In this document: positions 1 to 13,710 of the stretch, one piece after another | Position numbering within the stretch: the stretch's first letter is position 1 | How the letters are laid out: every line of letters starts with the position of its first letter | Source: Cutaneotrichosporon cavernicola | Lineage: Eukaryota; Basidiomycota; Tremellomycetes; Trichosporonales; Trichosporonaceae | Assembly: GCF_030864355.1 (NCBI RefSeq) | Contig: NC_083397.1 | Span: 1,612,001-1,676,000 of the forward strand | Length of the DNA: 64,000 bases | Direction of reading: 5' to 3' | Notes under the pieces: generated by a model | Databases searched by the model: none | What the model was told of the DNA's origin: nothing | Seen by the model: only the letters and a program-made list of their open reading frames with translations | Position numbers and translations under genes: made by a program

Positions 1-1249
1 TGAGCGCAATTGCATTTGTGACAGAGCGACGATTCTGGGGACGGCATGTGGCAGACGCTCAACGCATGCCGCTGAATGTAATGTCTTGGTATAACCACGA
101 CCCGGTGACACCAACCCATAGTGATTCAACATGGGGAATACGTGTGGATTTTAGTTTCTGGGCCGTGGATAGACAGATAGACATAACATAGCCTAGGTAA
201 TGGACGAGCCCACACAAATCCCATGGCGCAATATACCCCCCGCAAATTCACTGTGGAAATCTGGGGGAACGCCACACCAGACCTTTCCTACCTTCCTTTA
301 CACTGTTGAATGCCTCGTTCGCGCAGCTGACTTTCGCCACTCGGCCTGGGAAATCACCCGCGGCTTGAGCTCGAGCGTGACCAAGACCGCATGCCGTGCT
401 TTCCCAGGCCACGTTGAGTATTGAAAAAGCAATACGGCCGAGAGTTGAGCGGACACCGCCGCCTCAGAGCTGTACGTAACCTCCCTGATCCCAGGAAGCT
501 GTGAACGAAAATAGAGTGCATATTGCATTGTCAATGGAATCTTGGATGCCTCCCAGACTCCTTGCTGGAGGTGACAGGGCCACACGAACTGAAGCCTTGA
601 GAGCATTCCTCGACCGTGGTCCACCTGCCGCTCTCCTGACACATCTGAGAGCCGAAAATTGGAGTTGAGTGACGGGTTCATAGTTGGCATCGATGGCGAT
701 GAGTAGAGCTCTGTTCTCCCGACCGAAACAACCTGTTCTCCAGTCTGCATCACTCACGACATTCGCTATTCGCCCTCACCAACCGCACCTGCCTTCTTGT
801 AGTGGCGGATCGCATACCACTGTATATCTCAACTACTCGTTGGCACGATAAGTCACATCCATCGTTAGTTAGTAATGACGGCTCGTCCCTCGGTAACGAT
901 GACTGGTTACAGTCACATGACATATCGTTCATTATATATGTCTCGTTACTATATTACACTTCCAACGTATGTATCACCTTGTCACAACGTCAATACGACT
1001 ACACTGGACCTATGTCCACCCCGCCTGTCTCGAGCAACCCGACTATCGGTGAATACCATCTCTCTACGACATACTAGAGGAGCTCAGATGGCTCCACTCG
1101 CTACACCCTCATTCCACTCATGACCTAATCACTATCATACTCTACCCCAGTCTCTCAGTCCGATTGCTCATAATGCTGGAGTTGATGAGCGAGCGCATTA
1201 GATGACTGCCCATACTGACAGTCTGGTACTCCAGTTCTAACTTGTTCAT
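1..1249. other. Stretch without a supportable gene
   Basis: I see no gene here. The minus strand has overlapping open frames at 298-753 and 464-757, but neither has a recognisable domain nor matches its neighbours convincingly. Near 720-750 on the minus strand a short stretch reads W-R-T-G followed by V-V-S-V, which faintly recalls the W-x-x-G-D-F-E-V-I start of the BTB-like copies to the right. It may be a further, very eroded copy, but I cannot support that. Confidence 0.5.
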
Positions 1250-1688
1250 CTACTTGAGCTCATTTTGGAATTGCGACGCGAGTGATGGGTTCCTGGCGCT
1301 CAAGCCCCGCTTGGCACGCACGAGAGCTGCAATGTAAGACGGAGGACAGTATTTCCAGACCCAGAACGGCCACCCATTCGGGGCGAACTTGGATGAGACA
1401 GAACCATGACGTTTGTTGAGAGTGGCAGCTCAAAGCGTAACGTCCTCCACAGACGCGCCGAGAGCGAAAACGAGCATCGCGTGAGCATCCGACTTGACTG
1501 CGTCTTTTTCAAGGTCGTTGCGGAGCACACCGAAGATAGCAGAATAAACCACTCTCACCTGACGTAAAAGAGATACAACGATGGGACGAGGAACTTGACG
1601 CTGTCCGCCGTGATGACCTCAAAGTCACCCGTGGTCCAGTCCGCTTCTACTTGCCCCTGGATCCGAGATCCTTGCTATCGTCGGCCAT
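1250..1688 (-). pseudogene. Broken BTB-like gene copy (copy C)
   Basis: This is a degenerate paralogue of the gene at 2381-3106. Read from the right on the minus strand, the block W-T-T-G-D-F-E-V-I-T-A-D-S-V matches the start of that gene (W-T-Q-G-D-F-E-V-I-T-S-D-S-V). The frame then jumps directly to a block matching its C-terminal third: L-R-N-D-L-E-K-D-A, and later W-x-x-K-Y-C-P-P-S-Y-I-A-A-L against W-K-A-C-P-A-P-Y-L-G-A-L. Three lesions are visible. The nearest ATG (1688) is out of frame with the conserved block. About 130 residues from the middle are missing. An in-frame TGA lies near 1422-1424. I conclude that it is a pseudogene; an unusual spliced form is the less likely alternative. 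Confidence 0.8.
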
Positions 1689-2380
1689 GGCGTTGTTTGA
1701 GTTACAGAAGGAAGCGACACTACGTTTATATCTCAAGACACAAGGGTGCACCTGCGAGAGGGGAGACGGGGCAGCGATAAGTTTCGCTATTCGCCATTCG
1801 CCATTCTCGCCACCCATGAAAATTTCATCGTTGAGGAGTGATGTCGTCAACGACACGTAGAGCTGGTGTTGGGTGAGGAACCAATCTCCCACTCCGTCGC
1901 CTCGCAAGCGCCATACGGAGTTTTATGGCATTTTACTCGTCCGTCCCGTTTTGCTGGGACTCAAGAAACGAGATAATACTAGACGGAGCAGACACACGTC
2001 CGCGGGGCTAAGCACGTCAAGTATATCGATCCGTTGGCTGGTGCGGTGTCGCTTCAGTGGGATTAGGCTGACCGAGTGGGTCTGGGCGTGCGCAACTGTC
2101 GCCCTTCCATCAAACCGATCCCCGATTTGTGCCGCCCGGACCATTTGTGTCGGCATTTGGCAAGCGCCCGTGCTTCTGTTCCCGTCGGCAACGTCTCGCA
2201 TGACCCCGTCACTACACGCAAAGTTGATACATGCGCCCTCGATTCATCAGAATATCTCCTGCTCGCTTAGTCGGCACATGCGCGCCCTCGGCCGGCTGCC
2301 TGCCTCCACGGACCTGCTACTCCCCCATGAAGCCCCGGTTGGAGCTTGAGACGCGGTGTCTATTCCTAAGCAGTCCACTC
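1689..2380. other. Spacer between BTB-like copies
   Basis: No gene is recognised. The open frames on both strands carry no domain and no match to the flanking copies. It is probably intergenic sequence with some remnants of the array. Confidence 0.5.
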
Positions 2381-3106
2381 TCAACCAACCCACCTGAGCT
2401 GAGCCTCGCTAAACGTATTGTCCGTGAGGTGCAAGTTGAACCGGGAAATGAAATTGTAGGACTGGTTACTCTGCGCCTCAGACCATGCACGAGTAAGCGC
2501 ACCAAGGTATGGCGCGGGACAGGCTTTCCACATGAAATATTGAAAACGGTAAGGATTGAACGCGGCCAACTTGTTGTCGGAATGATGCTGCAATACTGCG
2601 CGACAGATATCCGCGTCGTTGGCAATCGCCCCGATGGTAAAGTACTGGAGCGCCGTGTCGGAGTTGGCTAGTTCTTGGTTAATGTTATGGCGGAGGACTT
2701 TGCAGTATGGCTGGGATACCTCCCACTTGTGCAGGAACTTGATGAGGTTATTGATACATAACCAGTCTGGGAAAGTGAGTGCCTTGGTTGGAGATAAGAG
2801 TCCTTGGAGTGGTATGTTTACGATGAGGTCCAGGAAGAGGTCGAAGATGGCCGACGTCTCGATCTCAGCATCGGGGAGCGTGACAGAGTACTTGAATGGC
2901 CAGGAGGGCGGGGACTCGAAGGTCTGGGCGTCGCGGAACAGCTTACTTGCGTTAGTTAGCTCTCGATACAAATTACAGTACCTCGCCCCAAAGAGATGGT
3001 ATGAGGGGATCAGGTAGCGCACACTGTCGGACGTGATCACTTCAAAGTCGCCTTGGGTCCACACACTCGACTCGGTGTACTTGGCTGTTGAGAGGCCGTG
3101 TGGCAT
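2381..3106 (-). CDS. BTB/POZ-like domain protein of a lineage-expanded family (copy B)
   Basis: The predicted protein has 229 residues if a 36-nt intron (2946-2981) is removed: exon 1 is 3106-2982 and exon 2 is 2945-2381. It opens with W-T-Q-G-D-F-E-V-I-T-S-D-S-V, then H-L-F-G-A-S-K-L-F-R-D-A, then an acidic beta segment and a helical repeat. This is the general plan of the small BTB/POZ-like proteins that are numerous in Trichosporonales genomes. They are presumed to be protein-protein interaction modules, possibly cullin adaptors; that role is inferred. The intron has a good branch site (CTAAC) but a weak donor. Because it is a multiple of three without a stop, keeping it also leaves the frame open (241 residues). 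The start ATG at 3106 is the first in frame. Broken relatives lie on both sides, so this may be the only working copy in the cluster. Confidence 0.6.
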   Translation of the reverse strand: MPHGLSTAKYTESSVWTQGDFEVITSDSVRYLIPSYHLFGARYCNLYRELTNASKLFRDAQTFESPPSWPFKYSVTLPDAEIETSAIFDLFLDLIVNIPLQGLLSPTKALTFPDWLCINNLIKFLHKWEVSQPYCKVLRHNINQELANSDTALQYFTIGAIANDADICRAVLQHHSDNKLAAFNPYRFQYFMWKACPAPYLGALTRAWSEAQSNQSYNFISRFNLHLTDNTFSEAQLRWVG

Positions 3107-3339
3107 TTTCTCCACGGGATGGGTGAGGTGAGGACAGTGCTGGAAGCATGGCTCAAGTTGGGCCTCAGATGAGTCGGTGGCAAGGCAGCGCCCTCTACAT
3201 CACTTTGAGGGGGTGCTATCAGAGGGGCGGCGAGGGCGGCACACGACGACCATACCTTGTCATCATTCTCATCCGGTGCTGCTGCTGCAACGGACCTAAA
3301 CATTCCCCCGCCTGCACAGCATATATCAGGAGGTGCACT

Positions 3340-3522
3340 GCCTTGCGTTCGGCGCAGGTCTCGGCGTCCCGGAATACCGCGGTGGATTATCGCGCGTGAG
3401 GTGGTCTTACGAGACGCCGAAGAGGTGCTTGGGAACCAGGAAGGGCAGACCGTCCGACCCGAGTAGCTCAATGTCGCCCTCTTTCCAGTTTGGGTGGGCT
3501 CGTGGTCGGCGGAGGCATCCAT
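3340..3522 (-). pseudogene. N-terminal fragment of a BTB-like gene (copy A)
   Basis: From about 3487 leftwards on the minus strand the reading is W-K-E-G-D-I-E-L-L-G-S-D-G-L-P-F-L-V, then H-L-F-G-V-S, and V-F-R-D-A-E near 3360-3378. This parallels the opening of copy B. The ATG at 3522 is one frame off from the conserved block, and nothing matching the middle or C-terminal parts follows before copy B begins at 3106. It is therefore a 5' fragment of a third copy, unless an unseen intron joins the start codon to the conserved block. Confidence 0.65.
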
Positions 3523-3707
3523 GGCGTGCAGACGAGAACAAAGGAGAGTTTTCAGAGTTGATCCTCGATGAGTCGTCCTACGTCGGCCGGCCGGCGTGCC
3601 AGGGGGTTTACGGTGGTAATGTTGGGGAGAGTGTTAAGAGTAAGTGTTAGTTATGAGTTTGCGGTGGCAAGCATCTCTAGCATAGTTGAGACAATCTAGA
3701 TCTCCAT

Positions 3708-4263
3708 TCACTTGCTAGTCGGCGTTGGAGCCTCGCCGTACCTCACCCTGTCGGCGGCGACCCACGAGCTCTGCCCGCCCTCGGTGGTCCACCCGATCGG
3801 CCCGATGTCACACTCGGCACAAATCAGCCACTTGACTTTCCCTCCGGCCCCTGGTGCACCGGCTGGCAGCGTCGCATCGACATTGCGCGAGAAGCCGATA
3901 TTGTCGAACGCGTATGGTCCGCCGTCGACGCGCCAGTATGCCGTGTTGCCCGGTGGAGGGAATGGCGTGGCGTCGTGTGGAAGCTTGAGTCGAGTCAGAG
4001 ACGTGTTGGAGGAAACTCACAATTGCACCCTCACACTCCTCCCACGACGCAACCTTGGGCCCAACAATAACACATCCACACCCGTCGCGCGGACAGACGA
4101 GGCGGCGCGCGTTGATTGGAACGCCATCAAAGCTGCCGGACACAGTGAGGTCGTGTTTGGAATGGTCGGCGAACGACGAGGTGGGCGGCTTGGGACGCTG
4201 CGAGGCCGCAGCCAGCGCGGCCATGATGTCGCTCTGCGAGTATCCTGCAGGAAGGCCCTCCAT
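3708..4263 (-). CDS. DSS4: MSS4/DSS4-type Rab guanine nucleotide exchange/chaperone protein
   Basis: This small zinc protein stabilises nucleotide-free Rab GTPases of the secretory pathway (Sec4/Rab8 type). Exon 1 is 4263-4021 and exon 2 is 3983-3708, giving 172 residues. The intron is only 37 nt (3984-4020) and splices in phase 0. Family hallmarks are the first zinc cluster (L-V-C-P-R-D-G-C-G-C), the W-R-V-D x8-10 F-x-N-I-G-F-S core, and the second cluster W-L-I-C-A-E-C-D-I-G-P-I-G-W near the C-terminus. The protein is longer than the human form (about 123 residues) because of an N-terminal tail of about 50 residues. An in-frame ATG at 4326 would add 21 residues; I chose 4263 because the added stretch looks like leader sequence. 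The family call is secure and the exact Rab partner is unknown. Confidence 0.9.
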
Positions 4264-4676
4264 TTTTGTTTGGTGGTGGAGTGGGAGGTCGGAGGCGTGG
4301 AGGTCATGACGATGAGCGACCTCCACCTGGCAACAACGGCCGGGAGTATATAGAAGCCGCTGTGGAGGGTAATGTTGAGAGGAGCTCTCACAGCGTGGTT
4401 CATGCTGGGATACACTTCTCTTGTCCCCACTCTCCCCTGCCCCACTCTGCCAAGAGAATTAGGAACTCTCTCAATCAAATTAGGATGTGGTTAAGTATTC
4501 AATATTTCCTCACGGATCGACGGAGTGAGGCCCACTCTCTCCATGTCTCGCCCTTGCCTCTGTACCCGCCTCTGCAACCCCAGTCCTCCGGAGAGCTGCT
4601 ACGCGTGTAGAACGACAGGAAAACTCACACCACCACACTCCCGCACTGCTGCACTCATACATCACTCTCTAGAAAT
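4264..4676. promoter_or_regulatory. Intergenic region, DSS4 promoter and TRR1 3' end
   Basis: This 413-bp gap lies upstream of the DSS4-type gene (minus) and downstream of thioredoxin reductase (minus). It contains pyrimidine-rich stretches but no gene and no motif that I can name. Confidence 0.5.
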
Positions 4677-7647
<2,971 letters not shown>

Positions 7648-10600
7648 TTACTTGGAGTCCATAAAGGTCGAAAAGAACGCGTCGGGTGAGATCACGTCGA
7701 TGCCGTTTGCTGTCGCCTCGCGGCTCTGCTCATCTTTGATGCTTCCCACGTAGATACACCGGCGATAGGGGACGATGTGCGGCAGGTTGCGCATTTTGAT
7801 GAGGTCGGCAATACTGATCTTCTCGGTGTCCAGCAAGGCGAGGCCCGACTCGGCGTGGTTGCACACGCGCGCCCATTGACGGCAGAGCTTCAGCAGCGTC
7901 GCGTAGTCGGTACACTCAAAAATCTTTCCAAGCCAGTCGATCCACAGCTCGCACGGCTGCCTGAGCACCAGCATCGGTGGTGCTGCCGATACGACAAGGC
8001 TACTCGTCTCGGTTGACATCTCGCCAGCGATTCGGCGTTGATTGTCGTCCAAGGAGAGCGCCTGTGTGAGTGCGACGAAGGAGCGAGCGGGATCGGGTGA
8101 TTTCTTCTTCTCAATCATGTCGTTGACGTAGAGTAGGGTGGTTGGAGTGATGTATGCGGCCCAGTTGGGCGCGCTGCGGATTACGTTCATTATCTCGCCA
8201 AGGGAGCGATGCTGTAGGAGGAAGAAGGTGGGTGAAAACGTCACCAGCCCGCCCGTCTCCCAGATTGGCCGCAGCTGCCAGCGCGAGATTATCGAAGTGA
8301 GGTCCGCGCCAATGGACATGTAGCGCGTTTCCTTGGTGAGAGTTCGTCGGAACCTTTTACTCGTGGTCGTTTGGGAGAATGCGCCATTGAGCACGAGGAT
8401 CGTCTCGGGGTCCTCATTATTCGGCTTTAGACCACACCGTTCGGCGGTGGCAACGATTTCGTGGTACAGCACAGTGGGGCGAAAATAATTAGGGACGACG
8501 CTCAGCGTCTTCTCCTGCCCTAGCTGGGATGCCGTGTCGTCGTCGAAGCCAAAGCTGGAAGCGATACTGTGTAGACGACGGGGGATTGCTAGAGCAGGCG
8601 GCTGCTCTTTCTGGGCAAACGGCCGCACGGGGTTAGGCAAGTCCGCAACCTTCTCGTTCGGCACCAGGGGCACCTTGACGAGGAAAGCGACATAGGTGAG
8701 CTGTTCCATCTTCCATCCGTTGAGGTCGGCGTCAACGCCGATCCTCGACTGGTCCGCGCGTGACATCAAGAGGATGTTGCGGGACGTTACTAGGAGATTG
8801 GGCGCCCGCACCTCGTCCAAAAAAACCAATATCTGGTGTCAAGGAGAACGGCAGTGGCGACTCACATTCCTTCGCTCCATCTTCCTCTGTAGGCTTTGCC
8901 AGATCTCTGACGGTTGCCGTGGCACCTCGACCAACGCCCATTCGATGATTCGTGCGCCCTCAATCAACAACAGTTGCAAACAACGCCGGTCGACCTCCTC
9001 GAACAGATAAGTATGCTGGGTGTTGATGTGCTTCTCCAAAAAGGACGACTTCTCGGATGACCAACCACTGCGTAGGGTAATGTCGACTAGGCCTTTGGTG
9101 TACGCGTCTGGATGAGCATTGGCGTGGGCAGCGTGAAACGTGCACAGCACGCGTGTGGCGGCGAGAGCCGGCTGCTCCTGGATAGAAGATGTGGCTGGTG
9201 GGAGAGGTGGAGGGGCCGCGGATGGCTGTGGAGGGTTCGCGGATGGTTGTGGAGCGGGAGGGGTTGTGGTGGGCTGGGGAGGGGTTGTGGATGGCACAGC
9301 TGCCGCGCGACGAAGTCGAGGGTCCCGTCTAGCCTCGTATGACCCGCGTCCGGGTGCCGCTGGGAGCGGGTTCGGGGGACTCCACTGCTCTTGTTGCAAC
9401 TGTTGTGGCTGCTGTAGTGATGGTCCAGATAATGACCCTGCGCGATATGTTGGGCGAGGACCGAACGAGGAACCTGGTCGTTTACTTGGACCGGGGTAAT
9501 CGGGAGCTGCGCCGCCAAAGCCCGCAGGTGCGTTCGGGGACTTGCCGCCGTTCATGGGCGAAATACCGCCTTGATACGGTGACCGATTGCTGAGTCCGTG
9601 CGGAGAGATACCGCCGTACGGGGAGACATCGCCGAATGCCCCGTGCTGAGGGAGTCCAGGTCCTGACAGTGGCGAGGTGCTGCCTGCCCACGAGGGAGAG
9701 GTTACATACTGCTGCCCGTTGGTCGGAAGCCGCGGAGGAGGTTGATGTTGAGCAGTCCAAGTCCGACGAGGCGCCGGCGCGGGTGGAGGAGCTGGACCCG
9801 GAGGGGCTGCCATTGATCGGATGACAGGTGGTCGTGTGGCAGGAGGGCGAACAGCGGCAGTAGTGGGTAGAGGCAGGGGTGTAGGGGCGGCTGGAGACAC
9901 CTGCGTCACAGAAGCTCGGCGATCTGATGGTAGGCGACGTACCGACTTGTCGCGGGCAGGGTCCACCGAAATGTCGATCAGTTGGATCCGGCTCGGCTGC
10001 TGATACTTCGGCCTGTCGGACAAGTTGACAGGCATATTGGGCTTGGGACGGACCGACGCGGACACCGGTGTACCGGAAACTGGTGTCCCGGACGAGGCAC
10101 TGTTTGCAGAGGGCCGAGAAGGTCCAGCTTCGGCGTTCTCGGTGGTGATAGACAAGGAAGGGCTCTTGGGCTTTGTTGGCGATGGTGCCTTCGCTGGAGG
10201 TTCTGGTGGCAGTGATCCTGTTGACGGTTTCGCGGTGAAAGGTACTGTCGCGGTGGGGTTTGTTGGGAGTGCCTGCGCCGCGGGCACCGGTGCAGTGGTC
10301 GCGGCTCGAGGAGCAGCGGGAACGGCAGGGGCAGGAGGAGGAGGTGTATGAGCGACAGCACCGGCAAACGAAGGTGCAGGAGCAGGAGCAGGTGCGCGCA
10401 CAGCTGTCGGCCCAGTACGGGCTGCGTCAGTACGGCGTGTCTCGTTTTGCCGCTCAAACACTGAGTCGGCACCCACGGCGCGGTAGTTTCGTGGTGGTGA
10501 GGGGGGCAGATGGATAGGCAGGGGCAACCCGCTGAGGTCCACGTTTTTCGCCAGCTTGTCCGGCTGCACGGCTTGGACAGGCTGCGAGGCCTGCTGCGGT

Positions 10601-12498
10601 TGTGGCCGTGGGGGTTGAGGTGGTGGAGTAGGAAAGCGGGCGGCTTGCGTTGGTGGTGGTGGTAAAGCCTGTATTGGCACAGGTGGTGAAGAGGAGAACG
10701 GGATGAAATTGCCCAGTAGCGCTGTATCAGGATGGTCCGGCGACCCGTCGTCGTAGGTAGGAGCGACCTCAGCGGCGACCTCGTCCTCGCTGTCGAGGAC
10801 CGAGATAGGCGTGTTCGGCTTCGGGCCTGGTGGTGGCTCGATTTCCTGCACCTCGATCTCCTCCTCTTCCTCGTCCGGGTCATCAGAGCGCAGTTCGAGA
10901 GTCTCGGCGGGCGTAGACGCCTCCACCTTTATCCCCGACGCCTCTCGCGGAGTGGACGCTTGGTCCCCGAAATCGAACAACGGTGTCTGTTTGCGGTGTG
11001 GCGGGGCGAGAGGATTTGCCGCGCTGAAAATGCTCGTGTCGAGCTCGAACCTCGGAACGTCTGGCGCCTTGACCTTCTCTTCCACCGGCGAAGAGACCGG
11101 TGACTCGACGGCCCGCCGGCGCTTGGTCGTTCGCTTTCTTGACGACACACCCGGCGTCGCCGCTTGTGTCTGACTGTTGCTTGGCTGCGACGCCTCGTCG
11201 AACAGCGAGTCAAAGCTGCGCTGGCGCGAGACACGAGGTGCCGGCGACTCGTCTGTCTGGGTTGGTGCGCGGCGAGCCAGCGTCGTTGCTGGAGGTGGCA
11301 TCTTCTCGACGGCGTCTGAGCGTTTGCGCCGCTTGCTCGCCAACGGCTCGTCGTCGCTGCTGCTCTGGCCACGGCGCCTCGAGGGGCCGGCCACAATCTC
11401 CTCCGCGCGCTCTCGCTTCGGGATCGGCTGGGTGATTGCCTTTCCCGCCTTCTTCTTCTCCGCTTTCTGCTCCTCGCGCTTCTTCCTTATGTAATAATCG
11501 GAGTCACCTTTGCGGACGAGTGCGCGGTTGAAGCCATCGCTTCTAGCGTTCTTAAACTTCGCAATGCGCCGCTGATATGCGGAGAAGCTTCGTTCAGGCG
11601 TGGCCTCGCGGAACTTGCGTTCTGAAAATCAGTCAACGCCGTGACGCAAACGTACTCAACAAGTCATCAGAGGCAAACCGAATCTCGCCGATCTTGCCAC
11701 CTGGCTCGTCCTTGCCCTTCCGCACCTTCTTGCCCTCAACGGACTTCCAGAACCTATTGTGAACACCGTGAACCCGAGTCCAGATTACGGTGCGCTTGGG
11801 GATTTGTCTCCCTCTCCCTCTCTCTCTCCCTCTTTCTCTCTCTCTGTGGTGTGGCAACACTCACTCTAACAAAGCCGGCGATCTCTCGCTTGGATCGCTT
11901 GGGTCGTCGACAAACGACCTGCGCAGCTCAATCCTTAAGGTCAGTCATGCAAGGGGCGTGACGTACGTGTCTGAGCCAGTCTTGAGATAACCTTGCCACT
12001 ATTGTTAGCCAGCCCATGAAGAGTGTTCACCATGACATAGTAGTGCTGATGTGAGCTAGGTGCCGCGCGTACTCCTCCAGAGCGTCACTCACCCATCCAA
12101 CAGCTCCTCGGCTACGCTCGAATGTCGAGTCCTTGTACTCGGCCCAGCAGATGGCGTCTGGTGTCAGCTTCTGTTCCGTTTCGAGATGGCCCCTGCAGAT
12201 CCACTTGCGTGGGCGCGAACGGTAGGACTGCAGTCATGGGTTGGACCGCGGTTGTGGACGCGTGTTTGGATAGAGTGGGTTGCACACCGAAGTGCACACC
12301 GAAGCGTCCCCACACAACGCGACGCCAAGATAGAGACATGGAGGACGACAAATGTGACTCACCGATGACATACGCTGGGTCCTCCTCATCCTCGTCGATA
12401 TCGGTTGGGTCGCTCTCTTGATCCGAGTCCCTGTATTCCTTCGGGCGCGCCGGCTCGAGGCGGACCTGGTCGAGCTCCCGGATCTGGGCATTGCTCAT
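7648..12498 (-). CDS. Large chromodomain protein with a long disordered linker
   Basis: Exons are 12498-12363, 12157-12093, 11998-11967, 11933-11865, 11753-11656, 11621-8866 and 8832-7648, giving 1446 residues. The acidic N-terminus leads into a chromodomain spread over exons 1-5. It reads Y-V-I-D-A-I, then W-W-Q-G-Y, then a C-terminal helix L-L-E-F-W-K-S-V. The Tyr, Trp and Tyr expected for a methyl-lysine cage are present. The next 850 residues are low-complexity, rich in Pro, Ala, Ser and Gln, with several acidic clusters and Lys/Arg patches. The last 480 residues are folded-looking but unassigned, and end with a strand-helix pattern recalling PIN or BRCT folds (C-I-Y-V-G-S, then G-I-D-V-I-S-P-D-A-F-F). 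Chromodomain plus linker plus C-terminal module is the plan of Chp1-type heterochromatin/RNAi proteins; that assignment is inference. The product is nuclear. The intron between exons 4 and 5 carries a TC-rich tract. Confidence 0.75.
11806..11845. repeat. TC-rich microsatellite in an intron
   Basis: This is an imperfect (TC)n/(CCCTC)n tract on the plus strand inside the fourth intron of the chromodomain gene. On the coding strand it is a purine-rich (GA)n run. Confidence 0.8.
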
Positions 12499-12795
12499 CC
12501 TGGTCTCAGGAGGTTTGGCGCATGCAGAAGGGCTTCGCTAATGGGGAGAAGAGAGATAAGGTGAATGTGGTGTGCACTTGCATTACTCCACTGTATTTGT
12601 TGATGATGGCAGACATGGAGCGACCGTGGGAGAGTGATTCGCATCAGTAGTATTGGGACTAACCGAGGAATACAATTGCCATAATCCCGTGCTCAAAGAC
12701 TCTTTGAACAACGAGCTGCGAGCTACTGTAGTGCGCAGTACATGTCCTCATCGTGGTGCACACGATATCACATAACACATACAGCCTACTATACA

Positions 12796-13540
12796 CTATC
12801 GCTTCGTCTGGGCAATGCCCCTCTCCTGGCCCGTCTCCCACTTGAGTCCCTCAATCCGCCCAGCCGCGTCCTGCATAACCCGCATTGCGTCCTGGAGCGT
12901 GAGGAGCCCGCGCTCGGCTGTGGTGCTGACGGGCCGCGCCGGCGTCAGCTGCACAAAGTACGGTTCGGACGTCTTGGTGGGTGTAGCGTCGTCACCGAGC
13001 ACACGCGTGACCGTGAGGTGGAGTGTGGTGGTATATCCCGCGATGGGGAGGGAGAAGAGGTGTCCGATACGGGTCGAGCTGTGCACGTGTCTGGGGTGAG
13101 ATTGTTCTCCAGACCTACTCCCAGCGGACTCACTCAAACCCCAGCCCCTCAATATACTCCTCGATCTCGTCGCGCGTACTCAACCCCGCCACCTCGAGCG
13201 CAATACAAGCCTGCACGCGCATATCCGCATACTCGCGCCCCTGGAGCGGCGGGCTCATCCACGCAAGCGAGTACTCCCACCGATCGACGACTTGCTCCTC
13301 GAGTCCACCAGCCCACCGCGGCGTCCCCCTCGTACGGCGGCGACGGCGCTTGCGGCCTCTCAACCTCAACGTGCGGTGCTGTCCAGGAATAACCGGGTGC
13401 AGGTTGGAATACACCCCATCGCGGACGTGGTATGGCTCGACGTTGATAGCGGCGTTGGAGAGGCGCGCGAGCATGAGCTCGAGCTGCTCAGCAGGGAGGA
13501 GGGCGTATAGCGACGGGAGGAGTTGAGCTTGTGAGGTCAT
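12796..13540 (-). CDS. MED18: Mediator complex subunit 18
   Basis: This is a head-module subunit of the Mediator co-activator, which acts with RNA polymerase II in the nucleus. Exon 1 is 13540-13134 and exon 2 is 13090-12796, giving 233 residues, close to human MED18 (208). The order of elements fits the family. A helix ending L-x-R-L-S-N-A-A-I-N-V-E-P-Y is followed by strands with L-R-L-R-G and W-E-Y-S-L. The stretch around D-E-I-E-E-Y-I-E-G-L-G-F-E-H spans the splice junction and matches the human L-M-E-M-G-F-R-M-D-H-E segment. A C-terminal beta barrel with Y-F-V-Q-L-T-P-A-R-P follows. An insert of basic residues (R-G-R-K-R-R-R-R-R) between the strands is lineage-specific. An upstream frame opens at 13699, but the conserved part begins after the ATG at 13540. 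Confidence 0.85.
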
Positions 13541-13710
13541 GTCTGCTGGAAGATTGTTGAAGGAGGGAAGGTGGAGGATGGAATGACAACGAAACCGGCC
13601 CAAGCCGTTGTTGTGAAGTGGAGGTGAACGGAAGCAAAAAGTCGGCCTTGAGTCCGCCGTCGCTATGACGGCGACCGAGGCACCCCGATCAACGTTCACA
13701 CTGCACCATC
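13541..13710. promoter_or_regulatory. Bidirectional promoter, MED18 / ATP11
   Basis: The start codons of the two divergent genes are 170 bp apart, so both promoters must lie in, or overlap, this interval. It contains CAACGTTC and CCGCCGTC-like stretches but no TATA box that I can defend. Confidence 0.6.

Noticed and set aside
298..757. Possible fourth BTB-like copy on the minus strand
   Set aside because: Only a few residues resemble the conserved start, and a frame change is needed at once. The match is too weak to annotate.
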